DNA from: Chitinophaga sancti | Lineage (GTDB): Bacteria; Bacteroidota; Bacteroidia; Chitinophagales; Chitinophagaceae | Length of the DNA: 64,000 bases | NCBI RefSeq assembly: GCF_034087045.1 | Contig: NZ_CP139247.1 | Span: 4,180,001-4,244,000, forward strand | Direction: 5' to 3' | In this document: in pieces, positions 41,027 to 50,475 of the stretch | Position numbering within the stretch: position 1 is the stretch's first letter | Layout of the letters: every line of letters starts with the position of its first letter | Program-made: the position numbers and the translations under genes | The notes under the pieces: generated by a model | Seen by the model: the letters and a program-made list of their open reading frames with translations, nothing else | What the model was told of the DNA's origin: nothing | Databases searched by the model: none

Positions 41027-41464
41027 ATGGGAACAGTACGCGACATTCTGCAAGTCAAAGGGCATGCAGTCTACTCCATCGATCCCGATAGCACCGTCTT
41101 CGATGCACTCAGTGTGCTGGTTGACAAAAACGTCGGTGCACTCATTGTTTTAGACAATGAAAAACTCCTTGGCATCTTCTCTGAACGTGACTACGCCCGC
41201 AGGGTGATCTTAAAAGGCCGCGCCTCCAGGGAAACCCTTATCAGGGAGATCATGACGGAACACCCTTATTCCGTCACCGAAAATGATTCGATTGAGGATT
41301 GTATGGTAAAAATGACGGAAAAGCACATTCGCCACTTACCTGTCATTGACCATCAAAACAGGCTGGTAGGTATGATTTCCATAGGGGATGTGGTCAAGCA
41401 CGTTATTGACGAGCAAAAATATATTATAAATAACCTTGAAGGTTATATAAAAGGTACCAGGTAA
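41027..41464 (+). CDS. CBS-domain pair protein
   Basis: The 145-residue cytoplasmic protein consists of two CBS motifs forming one Bateman module (VYSIDPDSTVFDALSVLVDKN ... LLGIFSERDYARRV, then YSVTENDSIEDCMVKM ... HLPVIDHQNRLVGMISIGDVV). Such modules bind adenine nucleotides or related ligands. I start at ATG 41027 (MGTVRDI); the open frame extends to 40946 but without family homology. It stands alone, with a terminator at 41470. Confidence 0.92.
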   Translation: MGTVRDILQVKGHAVYSIDPDSTVFDALSVLVDKNVGALIVLDNEKLLGIFSERDYARRVILKGRASRETLIREIMTEHPYSVTENDSIEDCMVKMTEKHIRHLPVIDHQNRLVGMISIGDVVKHVIDEQKYIINNLEGYIKGTR

Positions 41465-41469
41465 AATTA

Positions 41470-41506
41470 AAAACGGCTGCCCTGTAAATGGACAGCCGTT
41501 TTATTT
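41470..41506 (+). terminator. Terminator of the CBS gene
   Basis: A 10-bp perfect stem (41470-41479 with 41493-41502) is followed by a T-rich stretch, 5 nt after the stop codon. Confidence 0.85.
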
Positions 41507-41543
41507 TATTTGTCAAAACCTAAAAAAACTCATTTGCCTATCC

Positions 41544-43988
41544 TCAACCTCCTGATCGCTTCGCTTCTGCACTCGTAGCGGTCTGTCTTTCTCTCGCCCC
41601 TTTGATCTTACTATTCCCAAAACTATACGTTGCACTCAACGTAGCCGTCCGGTTCTGCCACTGATTATGGATATGAAAATCTACATTCCCATACACCGCT
41701 GCACCCCTGAACTGGTCCCCATTTGTCACATCCGTAAAGTTCAACTTCATATTTAGTTTTTTATCAAACAGCGTCTTCTGCACCCCGCCACCGATTGCAT
41801 AATACGCCTTGCCTCTCCATACTCCCCACTGAAAAGGTGTACCCCCATACGCATTCACTTCTATCTTCCAGTTCCCCGGCAATGTAAACGTAGATGTCGT
41901 TTCAAAATGCGCCCCGACAGCTGAATTCACAATATTCATCCCCGAATCCTTCAGTGCATAGTAATTATAATTCATGTTCAGGTTATTATTGATACTCCAC
42001 CACTTTGTCGGATTGACCGGCACTGTCAGGGATACATGCCACCCCTGCCTGTAATCATAGTTCTTGTCATAACTCGTTGTCACCTTGGTGGAATCGTTCT
42101 GCTCTAAAAACTCCGATATAAAATTCTCCGTTCTGTCATAACTCAAACTCAAAATATACTTCTGCTTAAATGAATACGTCAGCTCAACGATATTCGTAAA
42201 CTCAGGTTGCAGATAAGGATTTCCCCTGCCATACGTATACCTGTCAGAATAAAATATAAACGGATTCAAATCCTCATACTCCGGTCTGTTGATCCTTCTG
42301 GCATACGTCACCCCCAGCTTATGATTCTTACTAAATGTATGATCCGCCGAAAAGTTAGGGAAGAAACTCACATAGTGCCGCTTTACAACAGAATTGTAAG
42401 TCACCGAATTCCCTGCAGACGAGGTCCCTTCTACGCGCAAGCCCAGTTGCACATCTGTACCGTTTTTAAATGATTTCTTAATCAATCCATACGCCGCCAG
42501 CACATTCTCCGTATAAATAAAATGATTGCTTTGGGAGAGCGCCGGTATATACTTGCCCTCATATAATGAGTCGTACAACAGTACGTTGTCTGTCGTGACA
42601 AAACTGCCCTTCACACCCGTTTCCAATCTGGTCGTTTTGTTGAAAGGCAGTACTAAATCCCCCTTAATACTTTTGATCGTAATATTGGTCGTCGTGAAGT
42701 TCCTGATCGCATGGGGATTCTTATTGAGCGGATCTTCCGGATAGTACATACTATCATTCAAATACACCCTGCGGTGGTAACCGAATTTCGCATAATCCGC
42801 ATCTATACTCACTTCTGTACCGAGTGTATCCAACTGACCTTTATAATTGAAATTGATGGTATTGGTGTTAAAGTTGTGGTCATTGTTCGTTACCGAATAC
42901 AGGACGGAATCCAGTGAAGAATGACCTAGTTGATAAATATTTGTTGTATTGTAAATATTGCTGCGAAAGAAATTGTTATTCCCATTCAGCAGAACGCCCA
43001 CCGTATGTTTAGGGGTAATGAAATAATCAAACCCTAATTTGTACCCGTTACTGATAAAGTTTCTTTTCCCGAACTGTGGCGCCGAAAAGAACTGGGCTTC
43101 CTCCTTATTATCTCCATTCACTACCCGTGTGGCCAGGCGCTGGTTATAAAAATGCCTGTCTCCATGGTTATAATTTCCAAAAACATTGAACTTTTCTGTT
43201 CGCCAGTTTAGGTTTAAGCCGGTATTCCAGAATCCATACCGGCCAAAACCTCCACTACCGTTTACGGAGCCGTTGATACCAGTAGCGACTCCTTTTTTTG
43301 TTTTAATATTAATAATCCCACTGTTGCCGGCAGCATCATATTTGGCGGAAGGAGAAGTCATGATCTCAATTTGTGAGACCGTTTCTGCCGGCAAACTTTT
43401 CAGCAGGTTGGCGAGTTGTTCGCCACTCAGGTAGGTGAGTTTTCCGTCGAGCATGACGGTGACCCCACCATTTCCTTTTAAGAGTATATTATCATCTTTA
43501 TCAATCTGTACACCCGGTGCACGGCGCAGTACGTCCAGTACATTACTGCCTGCGGCGGCCACGCTGCTTTCTACATTCAATACAGTCGCCCCTTCTCTTC
43601 TTTCAATAAAAGGTTTCTGAGCCGTGACGGTCACACCCTGTAAATTTTTGGAAGAGCTGGACAATGTGATATTTGCAAACTGTATAGCCGTATGTTGGGG
43701 ATCAATGGAAAAGGCCGGTGTATAAGCTGTCTGGTAGCCTACCAGGGAGGTCTGTACAAAATAGTGACCAGTATTGATTTTCTCAAAACTGGCGCTGCCA
43801 TCTGCTGCACTCAGCTCACCCTTTACGAGGGTGGAATCTTTCGATTGCCGCACTACGACACTGGCAAATGGCAGGGGGTGCCCTTTCCCATCAATCACTT
43901 TGACGGTGATTTTCCCATTTACACTCTGGGCAGAACATTCCCCGTTGCCTACGTAGGTAAGCAGAATAAGCAAAATGAGTTTTTTCAT
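41544..43988 (-). CDS. TonB-dependent receptor-like outer-membrane protein
   Basis: The 814-residue protein has a signal peptide (MKKLILLILLTYVGNGECSAQ), then a carboxypeptidase-regulatory-like domain (about 25-110), a plug (about 125-235; NVLDVLRRAPGVQIDKDDNI) and a long beta-barrel of the Bacteroidota OMP_b-brl_3 type. No SusD partner is nearby, so it is not a classical glycan importer. A small 65-residue protein is encoded 6 nt upstream and is probably co-transcribed. I use ATG 43988 instead of the TTG two codons earlier. The ligand is unknown. Confidence 0.88.
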   Translation of the reverse strand: MKKLILLILLTYVGNGECSAQSVNGKITVKVIDGKGHPLPFASVVVRQSKDSTLVKGELSAADGSASFEKINTGHYFVQTSLVGYQTAYTPAFSIDPQHTAIQFANITLSSSSKNLQGVTVTAQKPFIERREGATVLNVESSVAAAGSNVLDVLRRAPGVQIDKDDNILLKGNGGVTVMLDGKLTYLSGEQLANLLKSLPAETVSQIEIMTSPSAKYDAAGNSGIINIKTKKGVATGINGSVNGSGGFGRYGFWNTGLNLNWRTEKFNVFGNYNHGDRHFYNQRLATRVVNGDNKEEAQFFSAPQFGKRNFISNGYKLGFDYFITPKHTVGVLLNGNNNFFRSNIYNTTNIYQLGHSSLDSVLYSVTNNDHNFNTNTINFNYKGQLDTLGTEVSIDADYAKFGYHRRVYLNDSMYYPEDPLNKNPHAIRNFTTTNITIKSIKGDLVLPFNKTTRLETGVKGSFVTTDNVLLYDSLYEGKYIPALSQSNHFIYTENVLAAYGLIKKSFKNGTDVQLGLRVEGTSSAGNSVTYNSVVKRHYVSFFPNFSADHTFSKNHKLGVTYARRINRPEYEDLNPFIFYSDRYTYGRGNPYLQPEFTNIVELTYSFKQKYILSLSYDRTENFISEFLEQNDSTKVTTSYDKNYDYRQGWHVSLTVPVNPTKWWSINNNLNMNYNYYALKDSGMNIVNSAVGAHFETTSTFTLPGNWKIEVNAYGGTPFQWGVWRGKAYYAIGGGVQKTLFDKKLNMKLNFTDVTNGDQFRGAAVYGNVDFHIHNQWQNRTATLSATYSFGNSKIKGARERQTATSAEAKRSGG

Positions 43989-43994
43989 AAACAA

Positions 43995-44192
43995 TCAGAT
44001 CTCTAGTTGATGGCTGTGGTCGTGACCTATGGGTTTAGTCCATTCGTATCCAAAGTTTAGCAGGAACACAGGTAAGATCTTTCGGTCATAACAGTGGTCC
44101 CTTAGTTGTTGGTCATGTAGGGAACGGCCTTCCAGCGCGATGATGGTAAGCATACCCAGGGTTATAATGGTGAATATGAATACCTTTTTCAT
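43995..44192 (-). CDS. Small signal-anchored protein upstream of the receptor
   Basis: A 65-residue ORF starts MKKVFIFTIITLGMLTIIAL, a signal or membrane segment, and ends in a His-rich tail (GHDHSHQLEI). It stops 6 nt before the receptor gene start, which supports a two-gene transcript. The His tail could bind metal, but that is a guess from composition. Confidence 0.5.
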   Translation of the reverse strand: MKKVFIFTIITLGMLTIIALEGRSLHDQQLRDHCYDRKILPVFLLNFGYEWTKPIGHDHSHQLEI

Positions 44193-44387
44193 ATAGGTTG
44201 TTTTATAGAAAGACGACAGGGGTGAAAAAAGGTTGCAGGAAGGTCCTGATTTTTTTAAAATATCCGGGAATAAAATGGCCAAATCATCAATTTTAACACA
44301 GAGCGCCATTTTGTAAGGAATTATTAAAAATTTTAATAAATTTGTATTATTAAAATGTTCAATATATCCTTGAAAACCTATACCCTT

Positions 44388-44846
44388 ATGAATAGATGTC
44401 TGATTATTAGCCTATTAGTGTTCGTAATGGCTTCTTGCAAGAAAGATGCGCCGTTTGTAATTGAGGCTAACCACTCTTTTGCCAAGGAAAGCCTCGATGT
44501 AATTCAAAAGTATTCAACCGGTTCTTTTAAGGTGACACAAACTATTTATGGCCCCGGGTCAATGCCTTCTTTGCAGGATACTACATTGTATACCAACTTT
44601 TACATTCGTATTACAGCTGATTCTCTGATCTGGTCAAAGAATGACACAGTAAATAATTATGCGATGCAATGGATATATGATGTTGAGAAACAGACACAAA
44701 TTTATTATAGGATGAATTTGAGTGGTGTGGCAGGAGGTGAGTCAGATGATTTTGACTTACGTCCGTTGGAAACAAAGAATGGTTATCTGATTTTGTATAA
44801 CTCCTGGTATAGTGGTACCTGGTATTACCTGGAAAGATTGGATTAA
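44388..44846 (+). CDS. Small lipoprotein of unknown function
   Basis: The 152-residue product begins MNRCLIISLLVFVMASCKKDAP, a lipoprotein signal with Cys17. The mature part is rich in Thr, Tyr and Ser and has no family I recognise. I use ATG 44388 rather than the upstream ATG at 44355, because it directly gives the signal peptide. A terminator follows at 44865. Confidence 0.65.
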   Translation: MNRCLIISLLVFVMASCKKDAPFVIEANHSFAKESLDVIQKYSTGSFKVTQTIYGPGSMPSLQDTTLYTNFYIRITADSLIWSKNDTVNNYAMQWIYDVEKQTQIYYRMNLSGVAGGESDDFDLRPLETKNGYLILYNSWYSGTWYYLERLD

Positions 44847-44864
44847 TAATATTTATCAATAACG

Positions 44865-44906
44865 AAAGAGCCGTCTCATAAATGACATGAGGCGGCTCTT
44901 TTTATT
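44865..44906 (+). terminator. Terminator after the lipoprotein gene
   Basis: A stem of about 15 bp (44865-44879 with 44887-44901, one G-T pair) with a 7-nt loop precedes TTTTATT. Confidence 0.85.
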
Positions 44907-45054
44907 AGGCTGATTCCTGTCCGCATAGGCCAGTTTCGCCGTTTCTAATTTTTTATAAAACCGTTCGCTAAACATCAAATCCTGCATTAATTCTCCGCTC
45001 TTACCCGCCTTTTCCATCAAATTCAAGGAGAGGTGACTTCCCCTCCAAAACCAA

Positions 45055-45095
45055 AAACTCCCCCAAGCCGATCTCATTCGACCTAAGGGAGTTTA
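45055..45095 (-). terminator. Weak terminator of lysC
   Basis: The inverted repeat AAACTCCC/GGGAGTTT with a loop of about 20 nt lies about 25 nt after the lysC stop codon. On the minus strand GGGAGTTTTTGG supplies a short T run. Confidence 0.5.
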
Positions 45096-45116
45096 ATATC
45101 TCTATATATTTTCGGA

Positions 45117-46382
45117 TCATTTTAATAACGCCTGTATAGTCACCGGAGACCTTTGCTCCAGCAACACTGTTCTGTTACCAATCAACTCATTCATCACCCC
45201 ATCCTTATTATACCTCACCGTCAACAACTCCAACCCCTCATTATAATCAATCTTATACCTCTCATGCAGCGCCTTTATCAACGACTCTATCTTCTCCGGA
45301 CTATTATCTATACAACAGCTAAAACTAATCGCCGCATTCTGCATCAGGTTGATCTTGATCTTCAATTTATGAAAAAGCTCATAAATATCACTGATCCTAT
45401 CTTCCGTCACAAACCCAAAATCCTTGGACGTGATCGTTAGCAACACCTGGTTTTTCTTCACCACAATAATAGGAGGGAGCTGTTTTACATCAATATCCTC
45501 CCTGATCACGGTGCCCACCAGGTCCTTATTCAAAAAGCTCTTCACATACAAAGGGATCTGCTTATTCTGCAAAGGCTTGATCGTCTTCGGATGTATTACC
45601 TGTGCACCATAATACGCCATTTCAATCACCTCACTAAAACTAATTTCAGGAATATTGATCGTATTCGGGAATAACTTGGGATCCGCATTTTTCAACCCTT
45701 CCACATCCTTCCAGATCGTTTCACTCTCCGCATTCAGCAGGTTCGCAAACACGGCTGCGGAGTAATCACTCCCCTCACGACCCAATGTCACACTCTCATT
45801 TTCGTCCGTACTGCCAATAAAACCCTGTGTCACCACAATATTGGTTTTTTTGAACAGGGGCAGTACCTTTTGCTCTACCTGGCGCGCCGTTACTTCCCAG
45901 TCGATATTCGCCTCGCGGAAAGTATCGTCTGTTCTGAACACATCGCGCACATCCATCCAGATATTGGGTACCCCTGCCAGGTTGAAGTAAGCGCTTACGA
46001 TGGCAGTACTGAGCAGTTCACCCAGGCTAACCAGCTGGTCGTAATAATAGTCGTAAGGGCGGCCTGGTTTCTCGCCCAGCGTCCATTCGGCCTCTGTAAA
46101 GAACGTTTGTAGCTGATCAAAAACAGGGTGTGTCCTGTTGCCCAGCAGCTTTTCTGCCACTTCTGTGTGCGATTTTTCGATATTGAAAAGCAACTGTGCC
46201 GCAATTTCGCGCTTACGGAGATAAAAGTTTTCGGCTACCTTTTCCAGTTCGTTCGTCGTCTTGCCCATGGCAGAAATAACGATCAGGATCTGTTGATCAG
46301 GAAATGACTGAACAATCGCAGCTACTTGTTGGATTCGTTCAATACTTTCTAAACTTGCACCGCCAAATTTGAAAACCTTCAT
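45117..46382 (-). CDS. lysC: Monofunctional aspartate kinase
   Basis: The 421-residue enzyme phosphorylates aspartate at the entry to lysine, threonine and methionine synthesis. It shows MKVFKFGGASLES at the N-terminus, TLGREGSDYSAAVFANLL near 200 and two C-terminal ACT-type regulatory regions (about 310-420). It lacks the homoserine dehydrogenase part found in the ThrA protein encoded at 16749, so the window encodes two aspartokinases. It is divergent from fbp. No leader peptide was seen upstream. Confidence 0.95.
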   Translation of the reverse strand: MKVFKFGGASLESIERIQQVAAIVQSFPDQQILIVISAMGKTTNELEKVAENFYLRKREIAAQLLFNIEKSHTEVAEKLLGNRTHPVFDQLQTFFTEAEWTLGEKPGRPYDYYYDQLVSLGELLSTAIVSAYFNLAGVPNIWMDVRDVFRTDDTFREANIDWEVTARQVEQKVLPLFKKTNIVVTQGFIGSTDENESVTLGREGSDYSAAVFANLLNAESETIWKDVEGLKNADPKLFPNTINIPEISFSEVIEMAYYGAQVIHPKTIKPLQNKQIPLYVKSFLNKDLVGTVIREDIDVKQLPPIIVVKKNQVLLTITSKDFGFVTEDRISDIYELFHKLKIKINLMQNAAISFSCCIDNSPEKIESLIKALHERYKIDYNEGLELLTVRYNKDGVMNELIGNRTVLLEQRSPVTIQALLK

Positions 46383-46544
46383 ATGTGAGTTTATCTTCCG
46401 TTAAAAAAATTCGGGGCAAAGTAAATCAACTTTGAATATGTTTTAAAATTTGTTTCGATGAAAATGACAGTTCCATTAAAATAGGGCGAAATCTGTTACA
46501 TTAGTGTAACCTTATGCAATGAATATTCACTAATCCATTATAGA

Positions 46545-47555
46545 ATGAGTATCAACAGAAAAGTAATGACACTGGACGAGTTTACAATCCAGGAATTGAG
46601 GAATTACCCCGGCGCAACAGGACAGTTATCAGGTTTATTGCGCGATATCGGGTTGGCAGCAAAGCGCGTAAATGTGGAGGTGAATAAGGCTGGAATAGCC
46701 GATATCCTGGGCGAGACCGGCAAGGTCAACGTACAGGGTGAAGACGTGAAAAAGTTGGATGTGTTCGCTAACGACCAGTTTATCAATGCCTTGAGAGGCA
46801 GTATTTACTGTGCCGGCGTGGCATCTGAAGAAAATGAAGACTTCATTGCCTTTACCGACGAGTTTTCTAAAGCTTCCAAGTACGTAGTATTGATCGACCC
46901 CCTGGATGGTTCCGGCAATATCGACGTAAATGTATCCATCGGTACTATTTTTTCTGTATATCGGCGTCTGACCCCCGTGGGTAGCGTGTGCGAGCTGGAA
47001 GACTTCTTACAGCCCGGCTACGAGCAGATCGCGGCAGGTTATATTATCTACGGTTCCTCCACCATGCTGGTCTATGCTACCCGCAGAAGCGTACAGGGCT
47101 TTACCCTCGATCCAAGCATCGGCGAGTTCTGCCTGTCACACCCGAACCTGAAATGTCCAACCGAAAGTGACATTTTTTCCGTTAATATAGGTTACTACCA
47201 CCTTTACGAAACCGGCGTTCGCAAGGCGATCGACTACTGGCTGGCCAAGGACGAGCATGGCAAGATCTACCGCCACCGCTTTGTAGGTTGTATGGTGGCA
47301 GAGGTACACAGAACCCTGATCCAGGGCGGTATCTTTATGTATCCGGCCTTTGGAAAATATGCAGGGGGGCGTTTACGTTTATGTTATGAGTGCAACCCGA
47401 TGTCATTCATTATCGAAAAGGCAGGCGGGGTAGCGATGGCTACTGGCAGACAGCGCTTGCTGGAGCTGAAACCATCCAAACTGCACCAGCGGGTACCAGT
47501 GTTCCTGGGATCTAAGAACATGATGGAGGTTTGGCAGAGAATAGTGAATAGTTAA
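46545..47555 (+). CDS. fbp: Fructose-1,6-bisphosphatase, class 1
   Basis: The 336-residue enzyme makes fructose 6-phosphate in gluconeogenesis. Typical motifs are ASEENED (metal ligand), VVLIDPLDGSGNIDVNVSIGTIFSVYR near residues 110-137, and YAGGRLRLCYECNPMSFIIEKAGG near 275. Length is normal. It stands alone, divergent from lysC. No terminator hairpin was recognised. Confidence 0.96.
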   Translation: MSINRKVMTLDEFTIQELRNYPGATGQLSGLLRDIGLAAKRVNVEVNKAGIADILGETGKVNVQGEDVKKLDVFANDQFINALRGSIYCAGVASEENEDFIAFTDEFSKASKYVVLIDPLDGSGNIDVNVSIGTIFSVYRRLTPVGSVCELEDFLQPGYEQIAAGYIIYGSSTMLVYATRRSVQGFTLDPSIGEFCLSHPNLKCPTESDIFSVNIGYYHLYETGVRKAIDYWLAKDEHGKIYRHRFVGCMVAEVHRTLIQGGIFMYPAFGKYAGGRLRLCYECNPMSFIIEKAGGVAMATGRQRLLELKPSKLHQRVPVFLGSKNMMEVWQRIVNS

Positions 47556-47652
47556 AAAAATACTAACATGTAAGTTTTTGGTATAACTATTGCTAAACCA
47601 GCATCAGTTATTTTAGTCTAATTACGAATTTCTTTTATTTATTCGAAAACAT

Positions 47653-48168
47653 ATGACACGCAAACTTACATTACTGACGCTATTCGGTATCCTGTCGTTG
47701 AACCTGTTGGCCTGTACACGTAGTATTACACCGGGAGATTCTACCCGTGTGGATGACAACAATAAGAATATGCAGCAGGAGATCCTTTACTACACCAACA
47801 AATTCAGGGCGTCTCAGGGAAAACCACCGTTATTGCTGGATGCCACATGTAGCGGGCAGGCGTACAAGCATAGTAAAGCTATGGCGACAGGTGCGACGGC
47901 CTTTGGTCATGACGGTTTTGAGCAGCGCGTGAACAACCTGACGACTGTGTTTGGCCGTATACCTGGTGCAGCAGAAAATGTAGCTTATGGTAACCTGGAT
48001 GCGCAGCAGGTAGTAGATGGCTGGATCAAGAGCCCGGGGCATAGAAAAAATATGCTGGGTGATTTTGACCGGATCGGGATTGGTTCCGCACATTCCAGTA
48101 AAGATCCAAGGATTATATTCTTTACGCAGGTGTTCATCGTACATAAGGAGGCGCCGGCTAAGAAATAA
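47653..48168 (+). CDS. CAP/SCP-domain lipoprotein
   Basis: The 171-residue protein starts with a lipoprotein signal (LFGILSLNLLACTRS; Cys21). A CAP domain follows: ILYYTNKFRASQGKPPLLLD, HSKAMATGATAFGHDGF, GAAENVAYG and WIKSPGHRKNMLG. The conserved His residues of the CAP cavity are present. Function in bacteria is largely unknown. Three imperfect copies of a short GCAGGCCATTAGAAATA-like segment and a terminator follow it. Confidence 0.9.
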   Translation: MTRKLTLLTLFGILSLNLLACTRSITPGDSTRVDDNNKNMQQEILYYTNKFRASQGKPPLLLDATCSGQAYKHSKAMATGATAFGHDGFEQRVNNLTTVFGRIPGAAENVAYGNLDAQQVVDGWIKSPGHRKNMLGDFDRIGIGSAHSSKDPRIIFFTQVFIVHKEAPAKK

Positions 48169-48241
48169 GGTCGGGTGCCGGCCATTAGAAATAAAGGCGG
48201 CCGCAGGCCATTAGAAATATACACGGCTGCAGGCCCTTCAC

Positions 48242-48281
48242 AAAAAAAACGCTCTTGCCCTATGGTAAGAGCGTTTTTTTT
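48242..48281 (+). terminator. Terminator after the CAP lipoprotein gene
   Basis: A 15-bp stem (48242-48256 with 48267-48281) has an A tract on the left arm and a T tract on the right. Just upstream, 48170-48235 holds three short imperfect direct repeats. Confidence 0.88.
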
Positions 48282-48362
48282 GTGGTTTGTAGAATATGAA
48301 GACAGCGAAAGGGAATGCAGATTTTCTCTTTCACAGCAATTTTTTTATCCTAATTTAGTCCT

Positions 48363-49127
48363 ATGGAAAAGAGGAAGATCATAGAAGTAAAGGACCTTGT
48401 CAAGAAATACGGTGATTTTACAGCAGTAAACGGTATCAGTTTCGACGTATACGAAAATGAAATATTCGGTCTGCTGGGTACCAACGGTGCCGGAAAATCT
48501 ACCACCCTGGAAATCATCGAAACCCTCCGTGAAAAGACTTCCGGGAAGGTATTCGTAGATGGGATCGACCTTGACAAAGACCCCGAGAGGATTAAAAAAG
48601 TCATTGGTGTGCAGCTGCAAAGCTCCGGTTATTACCCCGGTTTAAACCTGGTAGAACTCATCGACCTGTTCTGCGGTCTCTATAACCAGCAAGCCGACGC
48701 CAAAGAACTACTCAAACTCTTCAATCTCGAAGATAAAGCGAAAAATAAGTTTAAAGAGCTCTCCGGTGGCCAGAAACAACGTTTCTCCATCGCGACTACG
48801 CTCATCAATAAACCCAAAATCATCTTCCTTGACGAACCGACTACCGGTCTCGATCCGCAGGCACGTCGTAACCTCTGGGACCTGATCCTGCAGGTACGGG
48901 ACCAGGGTACTACCGTGGTGATCACCACGCACTACATGGACGAAGCAGAGATACTCTGTGATCGTTGTGCGATTGTAGACCATGGACGGATTATTGCCCT
49001 GGAATCGCCTGATGCGCTGATCGATAAATTAGTAGCAGGCGGGTTTGAAAGGAAAAAAGAAGTGAAGAAAGCAAACCTCGAAGATGTGTTTATTCATCTG
49101 ACAGGAGAGGCGCTGAGAGAGGCGTAA
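48363..49127 (+). CDS. ABC transporter ATP-binding protein (orphan)
   Basis: The 254-residue ATPase has Walker A (GLLGTNGAGKSTTLE), signature (LSGGQKQRFSIA), Walker B (KIIFLDEPTTGLDP) and switch His (VVITTHYMDEAE). It is of the multidrug/ABC-2 exporter type. The matching permease would normally follow, but here a tandem repeat and a DinB-like gene follow. Its membrane partner must lie elsewhere, or the operon has been broken. Confidence 0.92.
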   Translation: MEKRKIIEVKDLVKKYGDFTAVNGISFDVYENEIFGLLGTNGAGKSTTLEIIETLREKTSGKVFVDGIDLDKDPERIKKVIGVQLQSSGYYPGLNLVELIDLFCGLYNQQADAKELLKLFNLEDKAKNKFKELSGGQKQRFSIATTLINKPKIIFLDEPTTGLDPQARRNLWDLILQVRDQGTTVVITTHYMDEAEILCDRCAIVDHGRIIALESPDALIDKLVAGGFERKKEVKKANLEDVFIHLTGEALREA

Positions 49128-49318
49128 TTTAACAAAGGAAATCTTTAATAAGGGGGCTTTTAACAAGGGAAGTCTTTTAATAGAAGTAAGCCCTTTAACA
49201 AGGGAAGTCTTTTAATAAAGTAAGCCTTTTAACAAGGGAAGTCTTTTAATAAAGTAAGCCCTTTAATAAGGGAAGTCTTTTAATAGAAGTCATTTAATAA
49301 TGAAAGCCTTTTAATAAT
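49128..49318 (+). repeat. Tandem repeat of about 34 bp, six units
   Basis: About six units, most 34-35 bp long, follow the ABC ATPase gene. They share TTTAACAAGGGAAGTCTTTT and AATARAAGTAAGCC. The first and last units are shorter or diverged. No unit codes for protein in an open frame. It fills the gap to the DinB-like gene. Confidence 0.88.
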
Positions 49319-49354
49319 CTAAGTAACGCCAACCTTCATCGTCGAAACATCATC

Positions 49355-49885
49355 ATGGAAGATCTCAAATACCCAATCGGCCGGTTCCAGGCCCCATCGC
49401 ACATCTCTGACCTCCAGTTAAAGAGCTATATCAACGATATCCGCTTCCTGCCATCACTGGTAGAAATAGCTGTGCAAACACTCGATGCACCTCAACTCGC
49501 TACGCCTTACCGCCCCGGTGGATGGACTGTGATACAGGTCGTGCATCACCTGGCAGATAGTCATATGAATGCCTACACCCGCTTCAAGCTGGCCCTGACA
49601 GAAGACAACCCTGTCATCAAGCCATACGACGAAGCCGCCTGGGCCGAACTCCCGGATGTTACAAAAACACCCATCAATATCTCCCTCACCCTGCTTCACT
49701 CCCTGCATACCCGCTGGGTGTCCCTGATGGATAACATGACTCCTGAACAATGGGAACGCGTGTTTACCCACCCGGAACATGGTGAAACTTTCTTCCTGAA
49801 AAAAGTAGCAGGTACCTATTCCTGGCATGGAAAACACCACCTGGCTCACATCGAAAGGCTGAAAGAACGGAATAACTGGCAATAA
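49355..49885 (+). CDS. DinB/YfiT-like metal-dependent protein
   Basis: The 176-residue four-helix protein belongs to the DinB superfamily, YfiT/BstA-like branch (GRFQAPSHISDLQLKSYINDI near the N-terminus). The likely metal-binding His residues are visible in QVVHHLADSH (about 65-73) and in YSWHGKHHLAHI (about 157-168). YfiT-type proteins act as hydrolases or thiol transferases. The substrate here is unknown. The Nudix gene starts 16 nt later and may be co-transcribed. Confidence 0.88.
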   Translation: MEDLKYPIGRFQAPSHISDLQLKSYINDIRFLPSLVEIAVQTLDAPQLATPYRPGGWTVIQVVHHLADSHMNAYTRFKLALTEDNPVIKPYDEAAWAELPDVTKTPINISLTLLHSLHTRWVSLMDNMTPEQWERVFTHPEHGETFFLKKVAGTYSWHGKHHLAHIERLKERNNWQ

Positions 49886-49901
49886 ACTTTAAACTGAATA
49901 T

Positions 49902-50462
49902 ATGTCTGCATTAGATTGGAAACTGCTTGAATCAAAGTATCTTTTTAAGAGTAACTGGTTAACAGCCCGCGAAGATAAATGCGAGACACCACAAGGCAAA
50001 ATTGTAGCCCCGTACTATGTACTGGAATACAATGACTGGGTGAATTGCTTAGCCCTGGATGATCAGGGGCGGGTGATTATGGTGAAACAATATCGTCATG
50101 GAATCCGACAGACCTTGCTGGAAATACCCGGTGGTACGATGGATAACGACGATCCTTCTCCTGAATATGCCATGCGTCGTGAACTGCTGGAAGAAACAGG
50201 GTACGAATTTGATCAGTTGATCAGCTTAGGCAAAATCGCTCCGAACCCTGCGAGTAGTAATAACCTCACGCATATGTTCCTGGCTACAGGAGGGAAGAAG
50301 GTACAGGAACAGGACCTGGATGAGAATGAGGAAATTGAAATCGTGCTGCTGGAAATGGAAGAACTGGAAGCGATGCTGAAAGAAAATCAATTGCTGCAAA
50401 GTCTGCATGTGACCTGCGTATTCTATGCATTGTTAAAGTTGAAAGAACTGACTTTCGTATAA
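49902..50462 (+). CDS. Nudix hydrolase, ADP-ribose pyrophosphatase-like
   Basis: The 186-residue enzyme has the Nudix box with catalytic core RRELLEETGY after GGTMDNDDPSPEYAM. The first conserved Glu of the box is replaced and the spacing is one residue longer than usual, while the RELLEE core is intact. The preceding VKQYRHGIRQTLLEIPGG and following APNPASSNN are typical of ADP-ribose pyrophosphatases. It would act in cytoplasmic nucleotide-sugar clean-up. A 19-bp hairpin follows. Confidence 0.9.
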   Translation: MSALDWKLLESKYLFKSNWLTAREDKCETPQGKIVAPYYVLEYNDWVNCLALDDQGRVIMVKQYRHGIRQTLLEIPGGTMDNDDPSPEYAMRRELLEETGYEFDQLISLGKIAPNPASSNNLTHMFLATGGKKVQEQDLDENEEIEIVLLEMEELEAMLKENQLLQSLHVTCVFYALLKLKELTFV

Positions 50463-50475
50463 TAGAAAGCGCATT

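Noticed and set aside
35248..43988. Carbohydrate genes plus the receptor at 41544 considered as a Sus-type polysaccharide utilisation locus
   Set aside because: The receptor is separated by a CBS gene and terminator, lacks a SusD partner and is not clearly SusC-type.
44856..45077. 73-codon minus-strand frame after lysC
   Set aside because: It ends inside the terminator hairpin at 44865-44901 and starts in the lysC terminator. Composition is odd and no domain was seen; a decayed gene cannot be excluded.
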